DNA from: JBDSZL01 sp039925145
GTDB lineage: Bacteria > Acidobacteriota > Vicinamibacteria > Vicinamibacterales > SCN-69-37
Direction of reading: 5' to 3'
DNA length: 64,000 nucleotides
Assembly (NCBI GenBank): GCA_039925145.1
Contig: JBDSZL010000039.1
Span: forward strand, 7,744-71,743
Under the pieces are notes generated by a model that was not told where the DNA came from, made no database searches, and saw only the letters and a list, made by a program, of their open reading frames with translations. Position 1 is the first letter of the stretch. Each line of letters starts with the position of its first letter. A program made the position numbers and the translations under genes. This document shows positions 40,757 to 54,163 of this stretch, in pieces.

Positions 40757-41653
40757 ATGCGATCTCCCCGTTACACCATCCTTGTCGCTAACCGTGGAAC
40801 CGGCGCTGTCCGCCGCCTTACGATGGCCCGGCGCACCGGGATCGTCGCCGTTGCCGGATTGGCGATTCTGCCTCTCCTCATCGGCCTGGGGCTCAGCAAC
40901 GCCGATCCCGTTGAGCTCGAGACGCTCCGGCTGACGAACGAAAGCCTTCGCATCGAAAACGAGAGCTACCGGGCTGCTACCGGCGAGCTGGCGGATCAGA
41001 TCTCATCGCTTCAGTCGGCGCTCACGCAGTTGGGCAGCCAGACGGCCCTCGATCCAGCCACCCGCAACGCCATCGCGAGCCTGCCGGCCGTGGTTCGGTC
41101 ACGTGCGGCTGGCGGCTCGGGTTTGGCGGCTGCCGCGGCTGCGACGACTGCCCCGCCCCCTGAGAGCACGTTCGGTGTGCTGAAGGGGCTGCTCGGGGCT
41201 CTCGAGAACCGCCTCGCGTCCGTGAAGTCGAATGTCGAGAGCCAGCAGGCACTGGCGCGCGCCACGCCGTCGATCTGGCCTGTGCTCGGATGGCTTTCGT
41301 CGAACTTCGGGAGCCGAAAGGACCCGTTCACAGGAGGCGCCGACTTCCACGCCGGGCTCGACATCGCGGCCGAAAAAGGCACGCCGGTCAAAGCCACGGC
41401 CGACGGAACGATCGAGTCGGCCGCGTTCAACGGCAACTACGGCAACTCGATTGTCGTGAATCACGGGTACGGGATGGCCACCAGATTCGGCCACCTGTCG
41501 GCATTTGCAGTGCATCCGGGCCAGAAGGTGCGGCGTGGCCAGGTGCTCGGTTATGTCGGTGCGACAGGGCGTGCCACGAGCGCCCACCTGCATTACGAGA
41601 TTCTGTTGAACGGCGCCCCGATCAATCCGCTGCGGCTGCTGGCTAAGCCGTAG
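40757..41653 (+). CDS. M23 family peptidoglycan endopeptidase
   Basis: Zinc endopeptidase that cuts peptidoglycan cross-links outside the cytoplasm. It has a basic N-terminus, a membrane helix (about 28-48, IVAVAGLAILPLLIGLGL), a coiled coil (about 50-95), a low-complexity Ala region and a coiled segment. The LytM domain (about 175-298) carries zinc ligands in HAGLDIAAEKGTPVKATADG and in SAHLHYEILLNGAPINPLRL. ATG 40757 is used; an in-frame GTG at 40751 is possible. A GCCCAA/TTGGGC hairpin lies 30 bases upstream (40712-40728). Confidence 0.93.
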   Translation: MRSPRYTILVANRGTGAVRRLTMARRTGIVAVAGLAILPLLIGLGLSNADPVELETLRLTNESLRIENESYRAATGELADQISSLQSALTQLGSQTALDPATRNAIASLPAVVRSRAAGGSGLAAAAAATTAPPPESTFGVLKGLLGALENRLASVKSNVESQQALARATPSIWPVLGWLSSNFGSRKDPFTGGADFHAGLDIAAEKGTPVKATADGTIESAAFNGNYGNSIVVNHGYGMATRFGHLSAFAVHPGQKVRRGQVLGYVGATGRATSAHLHYEILLNGAPINPLRLLAKP

Positions 41654-41654
41654 A

Positions 41655-41681
41655 GGCTCGCGGCTCGGGGCTGCGGCTCGG
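41655..41681. repeat. Short GGCTCGG-type heptamer cluster
   Basis: GGCTCGC, GGCTCGG, GGCTGC and GGCTCGG follow one another directly after the M23 stop codon. It is the third site in the window with this heptamer. Confidence 0.75.
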
Positions 41682-41729
41682 AGACGCACACCTCACCACC
41701 TCAGAGAACAAGCCGATCCCACCTGCAAG

Positions 41730-41758
41730 TTGACCTCGCACGCGCCGGCACCTAGAAT
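41730..41758 (+). promoter_or_regulatory. Sigma70 promoter for secA
   Basis: TTGACC (41730-41735), 17-base spacer, TAGAAT (41753-41758). It would give a leader of about 65 bases before ATG 41829. Confidence 0.7.
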
Positions 41759-41828
41759 CGTACGATTACCCTGGTGCTGGTGAGCCTCGTCTAGCCTTCA
41801 CCGCAACCGGCGCTGGCGGTGTCCTCGC

Positions 41829-44735
<2,907 letters not shown>

Positions 44736-44770
44736 CGCTCACACACGATTCAGGGGGCACGATTCCCACG

Positions 44771-46272
<1,502 letters not shown>

Positions 46273-46291
<19 letters not shown>

Positions 46292-46695
46292 TCGTCTGCC
46301 TCGATGCGCCGCGTGGATTCACCCACCGGTGTGATCGTCACGACGATGGCGCTGGCGGGTGCCCGATGCCAGCGGTCGGGCCACTCGACGGCCATTACCG
46401 CGTCTTCCCGCAGTTCCTCGAGGGCGAGGTCATCCACTTCCGCAGGCAAGACTCGGTACAGATCGACATGCTGCAGTGTCACCGGCCCGCCGTACTCCTG
46501 CACGATTGTGTAGGTAGGACTCGAGACGCCGTCGAGGTCGCATCCGAGTCCCTCGGCCAGCCCGCGGACGAACGCCGTCTTTCCGGCCCCCAGCGGGCCT
46601 GAGAGCAACACGAGATCGCCGGCGCGGAGGCCGAGCGCCAGCGTGCGGCCGAGGTCGACCGTGTCCTCTTCGCTGCGGGTGATCTGCTCGATCAC
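46273..46695 (-). CDS. tsaE: tRNA threonylcarbamoyladenosine biosynthesis ATPase TsaE
   Basis: ATPase of the TsaBDE complex that makes t6A at position 37 of ANN-decoding tRNAs. The 140-residue product has Walker A LLSGPLGAGKTAFVRGLAEG, then VSSPTYTIVQEY and the LQHVDLYRV and AVEWPDRW motifs. Its ATG overlaps the end of nnrD by four bases, and its 3' end overlaps guaB in the opposite orientation. Confidence 0.95.
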
Positions 46696-48275
46696 GACTC
46701 ACGACTCGACGCGTGGTTCGCCCCGGCTCCGGTGAGGTCGAGCACGGCCTCGCCGAGGTGCGAGATGATGTCGCCGGCGATGAGCGCCACCTCGCTCTCG
46801 TGCGCGGCAGCGAGGTCGCCCGCCAGCCCATGGAGGTACACGGCAAGTCTGGCCGCCGCCTCAGCGTCGAGCAGTTGGCCCAACCAGGCCGCGATCATGC
46901 CCAGCAGCACATCGCCCGATCCTCCGGTGGCCATGCCGGCGTTGCCGGTCAGGTTCACGCCCACGCGGCCGTCCGGCGAGGCGATCAGCGACCGATGGCC
47001 CTTGAGCACGACGTGCACGCGGTGGGTCGTCGCGAACTCGCGCGCCACGTCGATGCGATGTTTCTGTACCTCGTCGATCGTCAGTCCCATCAGGCGCGCC
47101 ATTTCGCCTGGATGCGGCGTGATGATGATCGCGATGTCCTCGCGTCCCATCAGGCGGTCGGTCTGGCCCTGAAAAGCGTTCAACGCATCCGCGTCAAGGA
47201 CCAGAGGCACGCCCGCGCGTTCGACCAGCCCGTGCACGAGCGCGATCGACGTCGGTGTGCACCCGAGGCCGGGACCGATCGCGATGACGTCGGCCTCGAA
47301 CGCGAGAATGGTCTCGAGCGCCTCGGCCGCCACCGATCCATCGGCTGACTCCGCGAGGCCGACGGTCATGTACTCGGATCCGAGTGACGCGATGACAGGC
47401 ACCACGGAGATTGGCGATGCGACCGTCACGAGCCCGGCACCGGATCGCAGCGCACCGGCGGCGGCGAGATTGGCCGCACCGGTCTTGCCGCGCGATCCCG
47501 CCACGATCAGGACACGCCCGTAGTCTCCCTTGTGCGATTCTGACGAGCGCGGCTCGATCGAATCGCGCATGGTCTCGCGCGTGAGCATCTCGATGTGTGG
47601 CCCTTCGAGACCCTCGATGATGGCGTGCGGAATGCCGATGTCGGCGATGACGAGCGTGCCGGTCAGGCGCTCCCCCGGCGGCAGGATGAGCGGCAGCTTC
47701 GGCGCCGCGAGCGTCACCGTCATCGTCGCGTCCACGGCCGGACCGAGCACTTCGGAGGTGTCGGCCGAAAGGCCGCTCGGCAAATCGACGGACACGACAG
47801 GCCGGATGCCGGCGTTGATGTCGTCGACAATCGTCTGCGCCAGTCCGGTGAGGGGGCCATGAAGTCCGGTGCCGAAGAGCGCGTCGACGATGAGATCGGA
47901 GCCGAGCACATCGGTGCCATGCAGCTCCCATGCGGCGGCATCACCGACTTCGACGACGTCCAGACCGAGGTTCTTGAGAATGGTGAGGTTGGTGCGCGCG
48001 TCGCCCTTGACTGCCGAGGCCTGCCCCACGAGATAGACACCGACGTCGATGCCTCGTTCCAGGAGCGTGCGCGCGATGACGAACCCGTCGCCGCCGTTGT
48101 TGCCGGGGCCCGCGAGCACCGCCACGCGCGACATCTCGAGTTCTTCGAATGCCGACTCGATGGCTGCCACCACCTGGCGGCCCGCGTTCTCCATCAGGAC
48201 GATGGAGGCGATGCCCACGTCTTCGACCGTCTGTCGGTCGGCCTCTCGCATCTGCTCCGTATCGAGAATTCTCAC
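46692..48275 (-). CDS. nnr: Bifunctional NAD(P)H-hydrate epimerase/dehydratase
   Basis: Repairs hydrated NADH and NADPH. GTG 48275 is used (GTGA overlaps the gcvP stop) and gives 527 residues; the frame is open much further upstream inside gcvP, but that part is not homologous. The N-terminal NnrE epimerase domain (about 1-215) has VLAGPGNNGGDGFVIARTL and VVSVDLPSGLSADTSE. The C-terminal NnrD dehydratase domain (about 225-515) has GRVLIVAGSRGKTGAANLAA, ITPHPGEMARLMG and NAGMATGGSGDVLLGMIAAW. Both domains are complete. It sits in a gcvP-nnr-tsaE overlap chain. Confidence 0.95.
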   Translation of the reverse strand: MRILDTEQMREADRQTVEDVGIASIVLMENAGRQVVAAIESAFEELEMSRVAVLAGPGNNGGDGFVIARTLLERGIDVGVYLVGQASAVKGDARTNLTILKNLGLDVVEVGDAAAWELHGTDVLGSDLIVDALFGTGLHGPLTGLAQTIVDDINAGIRPVVSVDLPSGLSADTSEVLGPAVDATMTVTLAAPKLPLILPPGERLTGTLVIADIGIPHAIIEGLEGPHIEMLTRETMRDSIEPRSSESHKGDYGRVLIVAGSRGKTGAANLAAAGALRSGAGLVTVASPISVVPVIASLGSEYMTVGLAESADGSVAAEALETILAFEADVIAIGPGLGCTPTSIALVHGLVERAGVPLVLDADALNAFQGQTDRLMGREDIAIIITPHPGEMARLMGLTIDEVQKHRIDVAREFATTHRVHVVLKGHRSLIASPDGRVGVNLTGNAGMATGGSGDVLLGMIAAWLGQLLDAEAAARLAVYLHGLAGDLAAAHESEVALIAGDIISHLGEAVLDLTGAGANHASSRES

Positions 48276-51175
48276 TCGTAGTCTTCGGTCGGCGGGCAGG
48301 CGCAGATCAGATTGCGATCGCCATACGGGTTGTCGATGCGCGAGATCGGCGGCCAGAATTTCTGCGCGCGCAGTTCGGCGACCGGATACACCGCCTGTTC
48401 CCGCGAGTAGGAGTGAGTCCACTCCGTCGCGGTGGCGTCGGCGGCCGGATGCGGCGCGTTCTTGAGCACGTTGTCGACGCGATCGGACCGTCCGTCGGCC
48501 ACGGCCTGAATCTCTTCTCGAATCGAGATCATCGCGTGGCAGAAACGGTCGAGTTCCTCTTTGGGTTCGCTCTCCGTCGGCTCGACCATGAGGGTGCCTG
48601 GCACCGGAAACGACACAGTCGGCGCGTGGAAGCCATAATCCATCAGCCGTTTGGCGACGTCTTGTTCGTCGATGCCCGTCTGCTGCTTGAACGGCCGCAG
48701 GTCGAAGATCAGTTCGTGCGCGACTCGTCCGCTCGCGCCGGCATACAGCACGGGGTAATGTGGCTCGAGGCGCGACTTGAGGTAGTTGGCATTCAGCATC
48801 GCCATCGCTGTCGCCATCGTCATTCCCTGGGCGCCCAGCATGCAGATGTAGCCGTACGAGATGAGCAGAATGCTGGCGCTGCCCCACGGCGCGGCAGAGA
48901 CGGGGGCTATCGGCTGTGTGCCGCCCGTTTTCACGAGCGGATGGCCCGGGAGAAACCGTGCGAGATGCGCCGCGACGGCAATGGGCCCCATACCTGGACC
49001 GCCGCCGCCGTGTGGAATCGCAAACGTCTTGTGCAGGTTGAGGTGGCAGACGTCGGCGCCGATCGCCGCCGGGCTCGTCAGGCCGACCTGCGCGTTCATG
49101 TTCGCGCCGTCCATGTAGACCTGACCGCCATGCTCGTGCACGATGGCGCACACTTCCCGAATGCGCGACTCGAATACACCGTGTGTGCTGGGATAGGTCA
49201 CCATCAGGCACGAGAGCCGGTCCCGATGCAGCTCGGCCTTGCGCGACAGATCGTCGACGTCGATATTTCCCTGCGCGTCGCAGGCGACGATAACGACCGT
49301 CATGCCGGCCAGTGAGGCGCTGGCCGGGTTGGTCCCGTGCGCGGATTGCGGAATGAGCGCGATGTCTCGATGCGACTCGCCGCGGGACTGATGAAACGCT
49401 CGAATGACCAGCAGCCCCGCGAACTCGCCCTGGGCTCCGGAGTTGGGTTGCAGCGACACGGCCGGAAACCCCGTGATAGTCGCGAGCGCCGCTTCGAGCT
49501 CGGCGAAGATCTGCTGGTATCCGGCCGTCTGCTCCAGGGGGGCAAATGGATGCATCCGCGAGAACTCAGGCCACGTCACCGGCAGCATCTCGGCCGCGGC
49601 GTTGAGCTTCATGGTGCAGGATCCGAGTGGGATCATCGCGGTGTCGAGGCCGAGATCCTTGCGTTCGAGGTGGCGGACGTAGCGCATCATTTCTGTCTCG
49701 GAATGATGCGAGTTGAACACGGGGTGCGTCATGAACGTCGACGTTCGAGCGCCGACGTCGCCCAGCGCCTGCCGGTTGCCAGCGGTCTCGAGGCCTGCGG
49801 CCGCACTGCCCGCCGCGCAGACGGCGGCGATCGCAGCGAGATCGGACTCAGACACCGTTTCGTCGAGGGCGATCTGGATGACGCCGGGCGCCGGGTAGCG
49901 GAGATTAATCTGGTGGGTCGTCGCCGCGTCGCGCACGCGCGCAACGCGCCCCTCGTCGCCCTCGAGCCGCAGCGTGTCGAAGAATGCCGCGTTCGACTGG
50001 CGCCATCCGGCTGCGGTCAGTGACGCCGCGAGTCGCACCGCTTGATCGTGGACGCGGCTGGCAATGGCCTGCAGGCCGTGAGGACCGTGATACACGCCGT
50101 AGAAGGCCGCGATGTTGGCGAGCAGGGCCTGCGCCGTGCAGATGTTCGATGTGGCCTTCTCGCGGCGGATGTGCTGCTCGCGCGTCTGCAGGGCCATGCG
50201 GTAGGCACGCCGGCCGCGGCTGTCTACCGACACCCCGATGATTCGGCCAGGCGCCTGCCTGATGAACCGCTCGCGCGTGGCGAAGAACGCCGCATGCGGG
50301 CCGCCGTAGCCGAGCGGCACGCCAAATCGCTGGGCGCTTCCGACCACCACGTCGGCTCCCTGTCCACCGGGTGGGGTCGCGAGTGCAAGCGACAGCAGGT
50401 CCGTGCCGACGGCGACGAGCGCGCCTCGCTCGTGCGCACGGGCGATTGCGGGGCGTAGGTCTCGGAGAGCGCCGTGATCGTCAGGCGACTGGACGTAGAC
50501 GCCGAACACGCCGTCGGCAAACGTGGCGGCCGACGCGTCGCCGAACTCGATTTCGACATCGAGAAGCCGAGCCCGGGCAACGAGGACGTCGCGAACCTGC
50601 GGGAAAATGCGCTCGTCGACAAAGAGCGTTCGATGCTCCGGCTGCTTGCGGAGTCGGAGCAGCAGCCCCACCGCTTCGGCCGCTGCCGTCGCTTCGTCGA
50701 GGAGCGAGGCGTTGGCCACCTCCATCCCCGTCAGCTCGCTGATCATCGTCTGAAAGTTCAGCAGCGACTCGAGGCGACCTTGCGCGATTTCCGCTTGATA
50801 CGGCGTGTACGGCGTGTACCAGCCCGGATTCTCGAACACGTTTCTGAGAATCACGGCTGGTGTGATCGTGTCGTGATAGCCAAGGCCGATGTAGCTGCGG
50901 CACACGCGGTTCTTGCTGGCGATGCCGCGCAGCCGCTGATGAAAGGCGAACTCCGATTCGGGCGGGGGCAAGGTCAGCGGCCCGACGCGCCAGATGTCGG
51001 CCGGGATGATCTCGTCCATCAGCGCTTCGAGGCTGGGCGAGCCAACCACCGCGAGCATCTCGGCCAGATCCTCGGGCCGTGGGCCGATATGACGGCTCTC
51101 GAAGCTGTCGAGGGACGGGGCCGCCTTCGTGGCGGCCAGGAGACTACTTGACGAGGTCGTTGTAAGTGGCGGCAT
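48272..51175 (-). CDS. gcvP: Glycine dehydrogenase (decarboxylating), P-protein
   Basis: PLP enzyme that decarboxylates glycine and passes aminomethyl to the GcvH lipoyl arm. It is one full-length 967-residue chain rather than the split GcvPA/GcvPB form. It begins after a Ser/Ala-rich leader with DSFESRHIGPRPEDLAEMLA. The PLP-binding region is complete (CHLNLHKTFAIPHGGGGPGM with the Schiff-base Lys), as are QPNSGAQGEFAGLLVIRAFH and MTYPSTHGVFES-type segments. The ATG at 51175 lies 32 bases inside gcvH, so the two are translationally linked. Confidence 0.97.
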   Translation of the reverse strand: MPPLTTTSSSSLLAATKAAPSLDSFESRHIGPRPEDLAEMLAVVGSPSLEALMDEIIPADIWRVGPLTLPPPESEFAFHQRLRGIASKNRVCRSYIGLGYHDTITPAVILRNVFENPGWYTPYTPYQAEIAQGRLESLLNFQTMISELTGMEVANASLLDEATAAAEAVGLLLRLRKQPEHRTLFVDERIFPQVRDVLVARARLLDVEIEFGDASAATFADGVFGVYVQSPDDHGALRDLRPAIARAHERGALVAVGTDLLSLALATPPGGQGADVVVGSAQRFGVPLGYGGPHAAFFATRERFIRQAPGRIIGVSVDSRGRRAYRMALQTREQHIRREKATSNICTAQALLANIAAFYGVYHGPHGLQAIASRVHDQAVRLAASLTAAGWRQSNAAFFDTLRLEGDEGRVARVRDAATTHQINLRYPAPGVIQIALDETVSESDLAAIAAVCAAGSAAAGLETAGNRQALGDVGARTSTFMTHPVFNSHHSETEMMRYVRHLERKDLGLDTAMIPLGSCTMKLNAAAEMLPVTWPEFSRMHPFAPLEQTAGYQQIFAELEAALATITGFPAVSLQPNSGAQGEFAGLLVIRAFHQSRGESHRDIALIPQSAHGTNPASASLAGMTVVIVACDAQGNIDVDDLSRKAELHRDRLSCLMVTYPSTHGVFESRIREVCAIVHEHGGQVYMDGANMNAQVGLTSPAAIGADVCHLNLHKTFAIPHGGGGPGMGPIAVAAHLARFLPGHPLVKTGGTQPIAPVSAAPWGSASILLISYGYICMLGAQGMTMATAMAMLNANYLKSRLEPHYPVLYAGASGRVAHELIFDLRPFKQQTGIDEQDVAKRLMDYGFHAPTVSFPVPGTLMVEPTESEPKEELDRFCHAMISIREEIQAVADGRSDRVDNVLKNAPHPAADATATEWTHSYSREQAVYPVAELRAQKFWPPISRIDNPYGDRNLICACPPTEDYE

Positions 51176-51518
51176 CGAGCAGCGAACTGGCCTCTTCGGG
51201 AGCGGCAGGCCGGAGCCGGATCATCCAGGTTTCGTGGGGCTTGGCATTGACGTACTCAGGATGCGCGCCGAGCGCATCGTTGACCGCGACGACCTCTCCT
51301 GACACGGGCGAGAACAACTCTGAGACGGCCTTCACCGATTCGATGGTGCCGAACACGTCGCCCTGTTTCATTTGCCGTCCCACGTCGGGCAAGTCGACGT
51401 AGACGACGTCTCCGAGTTGGCGCTGAGCAAAGTCGGTGATGCCCACGGCTGCCTCGGTGCCGTCGAGGCGAACCCATTCGTGGTCCTTGGTGTACTTGAG
51501 ATCGGTCGGATACATCAC
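51144..51518 (-). CDS. gcvH: Glycine cleavage system H protein
   Basis: Lipoylated carrier of the glycine cleavage complex. The 124-residue product shows YTKDHEWVRLDGTEAAVGIT, the lipoyl-attachment hairpin GTIESVKAVSELFSPVSGEV with Lys63, and the C-terminal ending of the family. GAGGAG lies 7 bases before the ATG at 51518. It is 17 bases after gcvT. Confidence 0.97.
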   Translation of the reverse strand: MMYPTDLKYTKDHEWVRLDGTEAAVGITDFAQRQLGDVVYVDLPDVGRQMKQGDVFGTIESVKAVSELFSPVSGEVVAVNDALGAHPEYVNAKPHETWMIRLRPAAPEEASSLLDAATYNDLVK

Positions 51519-51535
51519 TGGCTCCTCGGTGGTCC

Positions 51536-52669
51536 CTACGTCTGACGATGCGTGCCGCGGGGCCGCGCGTAAAAGGGCTCCGGCACGACGCGCGCCTGCG
51601 TGCGTCGGCCGCGAATGTCGATGACGAGCGGCGTGTCCACCGCCGTCATGCTGGCTGGGACCATCGCAAACCCGATGGCCTTCTTGACAAAAGGCGTCTG
51701 CGTCCCGCTCGTGACCACGCCGACGGGCTCGTCGCCTGACAGCACGGGATAGCCGTGACGCGCGATGCCACGCTCGGTCATCTCGAATGCCACCAGTCCT
51801 CGGGCAACGCCGCCGGTCTGCTGTTGCTGCAACACGTCGCGACCGAGAAAATCGCCCTTGTTCCAGCCGATGAACCGCCCGAGGCCGGCTTCGAGTACCG
51901 TCACCTGATCGTCCATCTCGTTACCGTAAAGCCGCATGCACGCTTCGAGGCGGAGGGTGTCGCGCGCGCCCAGACCGCATGGCTTGATGCCGGCGTCCTG
52001 GCCTTCGTGCAGGAGTGCGTCCCAGAGCCGCTCCGCCTGACTCGGCGGTACGAAGATCTCGAATCCGTCCTCGCCCGTGTAGCCAGTTCGCGACACCGTC
52101 ACCCGCAGCCCGGCGACCTCGCCGGACGCAAACCAGTAGTACTTCATGGCGCCCAGGTCGATGGCCGTCAGCGTCTGCAGCACCGCGGCCGCCGCAGGTC
52201 CCTGAATCCCGACCAGCGCGTACCGGGAACTGGAGTTGACGACCGAGACGTCACCTCCCCGCGCCTTAGTCTGCGAGTCGATCCAAGTGTAGTCCTTCAC
52301 GATGTTGGACGCGTTGACGACCAGCAGGTAATGGTCGTCGGCCATCCTGTACACCAGCACGTCGTCGACAAAGGTCCCGGAAGGAGTGGTGAGCGCCGAA
52401 TATTGCGCCTGGCCGACTGATAAGCGCGAGGCGTCGTTGCTCGTGAGCCACTGAATGGCGCCGAGCGCGTCTGGGCCGGCCAGCTCGATTTCGCCCATGT
52501 GGCTGACATCGAACAGGCCGACGGCGCTCCGAACGGTCAAATGCTCGTCCGTGATCCCCGAGTACTCGACAGGCATATCCCAGCCGCCGAAGTCGACCAT
52601 GCGAGCGCCCATCGCGCGATGTCGGGCGTTCAGTGGAGTTTTCTTGAGGGTCGACGTGCTCGAGGACAT
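51536..52669 (-). CDS. gcvT: Aminomethyltransferase (glycine cleavage T protein)
   Basis: Transfers the one-carbon unit from the GcvH arm to tetrahydrofolate and releases ammonia. The 377-residue product begins LKKTPLNARHRAMGARMVDF. It has GLFDVSHMGEIELAGPDALG with the conserved Asp, the folate-site TGYTGEDGFEIFVPP and LGARDTLRLEACMRLYGNEM, and a C-terminal barrel (GVVTSGTQTPFVKKAIGFAM). GAGGG lies about 9 bases before ATG 52669. First gene of gcvT-gcvH-gcvP-nnr-tsaE. No glycine riboswitch is visible upstream. Confidence 0.97.
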   Translation of the reverse strand: MSSSTSTLKKTPLNARHRAMGARMVDFGGWDMPVEYSGITDEHLTVRSAVGLFDVSHMGEIELAGPDALGAIQWLTSNDASRLSVGQAQYSALTTPSGTFVDDVLVYRMADDHYLLVVNASNIVKDYTWIDSQTKARGGDVSVVNSSSRYALVGIQGPAAAAVLQTLTAIDLGAMKYYWFASGEVAGLRVTVSRTGYTGEDGFEIFVPPSQAERLWDALLHEGQDAGIKPCGLGARDTLRLEACMRLYGNEMDDQVTVLEAGLGRFIGWNKGDFLGRDVLQQQQTGGVARGLVAFEMTERGIARHGYPVLSGDEPVGVVTSGTQTPFVKKAIGFAMVPASMTAVDTPLVIDIRGRRTQARVVPEPFYARPRGTHRQT

Positions 52670-52716
52670 CGTGGAGTGCCCTCGAGCCGCCGATTGGCGG
52701 GGCGAATGGCCCCCAC

Positions 52717-52746
52717 AACGTACTATCGAGGTCCGAGACAGGTCAA
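52717..52746 (-). promoter_or_regulatory. Candidate promoter for the gcv operon
   Basis: On the minus strand TTGACC (52746-52741), 18-base spacer, TACGTT (52722-52717). Transcription would begin about 40 bases before gcvT. Confidence 0.4.
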
Positions 52747-52780
52747 GGACAGGCGCGTGGCCCCGACGGGAATTCCGCCG

Positions 52781-53761
52781 CTATGAGGCAGGTGCCTCGC
52801 TCAACATGCCCAGGGGCGGCGTTTCCTGGGGGGCGGGCACGAGCGCTTCCCGGGTCGTGCTGCCGTATTCGAGGTGGGATTGGAGCGTGTGATAGCTGAT
52901 GTCGAGAACGTCACACGCTCTACGCTTGTTGCCGCGGCAACGTTCGAGCACGGACCGCACGTAGCGGCTGCTCCACCCACGCAGCGTGTCGTCACCCGCC
53001 ATGTCCGCCAGGGGGGCACGCGTAGCGGCGCAGATGGCCTCTGGCAGTTCCGCCATCGTAATTTCCTCGCCTGGAGCGAGGGCAATTGCCCGCTCGAGGA
53101 CTCGGGCCAGCTGCCGCACGTTGCCGGGCCAGTCGTATGCGTAGAGTGCCTGCCGCACCGATGGATGCAGCGACATCGTCGAGGCATGACCATGCAGGCC
53201 CAGAAAGTGATTCACGAGCTCGGGGATGTCTTCTCTTCTCGCGCGGAGCGGGGGGACGACGATTTCGACTCCCGACAGGCGGTAGAACAGGTCGGCGCGA
53301 AACCGCCCTGCGTCGACCATCTGGTGCAGCGAGCGATTGGTGGCAGCCACCACGCGCGTATCTATTCGAACGGGCGCCGCGCCGCCAACGCGCTCCACGG
53401 TCGTGTCTTGCAGGACCCGGAGCAGCTTGGCTTGGGAGGCGGGCGACAAGTCGCCCACTTCGTCGAGGAAGAGCGTGCCGCGATCGGCCAGCTCGAACTT
53501 ACCGCGCCGCCCTCGCACGCCGGTTGCCGTGCGTTCCTCGATGCCGAACAGCTCGGCCTCGACCAACGACTCGACCAGTGCGGCGCAATTGACAGCCACC
53601 AGCGGTCCACGACTGCGGGCGCCCTGCAGGTGCAGGGCCCGCGCCACCAACTCTTTACCCGCCCCACTCTCTCCTTCGATCAAGACCGTGAAGGTGGTCC
53701 GCGCGACCCGCGAAATTCGCGTGCGCAGCTGCTGCATCACGTCGCTCTGCCCCACAAGCAT
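52781..53761 (-). CDS. AAA+ enhancer-binding-type regulator with degenerate GAFTGA loop
   Basis: Resembles the ATPase and DNA-binding halves of sigma54 activators. ATG 53761 (GGGAGA 6 bases upstream) gives 326 residues with no N-terminal sensor domain. Walker A is GESGAGKE, Walker B is DRGTLFLDEVGDLS, the sensor and R-finger segments are ATNRSLHQMVDAGRFRADLF, and a Fis-type helix-turn-helix ends the protein (NKRRACDVLDISYHTLQSHL). Where GAFTGA should be, the sequence reads ELFGIEERTATGVRGRRGKF, so the sigma54-contacting loop is degenerate. It may regulate by another route. It lies 111 bases upstream of gcvT on the same strand. Confidence 0.88.
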   Translation of the reverse strand: MLVGQSDVMQQLRTRISRVARTTFTVLIEGESGAGKELVARALHLQGARSRGPLVAVNCAALVESLVEAELFGIEERTATGVRGRRGKFELADRGTLFLDEVGDLSPASQAKLLRVLQDTTVERVGGAAPVRIDTRVVAATNRSLHQMVDAGRFRADLFYRLSGVEIVVPPLRARREDIPELVNHFLGLHGHASTMSLHPSVRQALYAYDWPGNVRQLARVLERAIALAPGEEITMAELPEAICAATRAPLADMAGDDTLRGWSSRYVRSVLERCRGNKRRACDVLDISYHTLQSHLEYGSTTREALVPAPQETPPLGMLSEAPAS

Positions 53762-54163
53762 TCGCACTCTCCCGCGCCGGATACATCAACACTCTTGCCA
53801 CATCCGCGCGGCCTGATTTACCGGAGTGGAGATAGCGACGGTCTTCCGAGGCGGGTAGCTGCTTCCCGCCCGGTCGTTCTCCAGGCCAACCCTGCCTGTC
53901 GATGGGCCCGCGACTACCCGTCGACGTGGCGGTTCTGCGCGACTTGCTCGCGCGCATCCACGCCTCAGCGGACCATGGGTACACGCCGGCGATTCACCTT
54001 TCCCTGCGCGAGGGGCACGCGGAGGGGGTGCGGCTGCTGCCCGACCACGGGCACGATCTCGGCGTGACATCGCCCCCCACGAGGCCCATAATCCGCTGGT
54101 CGGGCTCCGATCCGGGCCTAGTATTCGGAAGCATTACTTACTCATTAAGGTCTAGGTGACGGG
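53762..54163. other. Gap holding a decayed ankyrin fragment
   Basis: About 400 bases without an intact gene. It contains the ankyrin-related fragment (53923-54060) and, near 54120-54155, a locally AT-rich stretch that could hold the promoter of the next gene. Confidence 0.6.
53923..54060 (+). pseudogene. Decayed copy of an ankyrin-protein segment
   Basis: This stretch translates to DVAVLRDLLARIHASADHGY, then TPAIHLSLREGHAEGVRLLP. It matches DVAILRDLLARNPRLSGAEY, then WYTPAIHFVVREGHAEAVRL in the intact ankyrin gene 2 kb downstream (about 55845-55990). DNA similarity is plain, with a six-base deletion in the copy. The start, the rest of the repeats and a ribosome site are missing, so it is a fragment left by duplication or recombination. 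Confidence 0.75.

Noticed and set aside
52670..52780. Glycine riboswitch upstream of gcvT
   Set aside because: gcv operons often have one, but the gap is only 111 bases and lacks the conserved glycine-aptamer stretches in either orientation.
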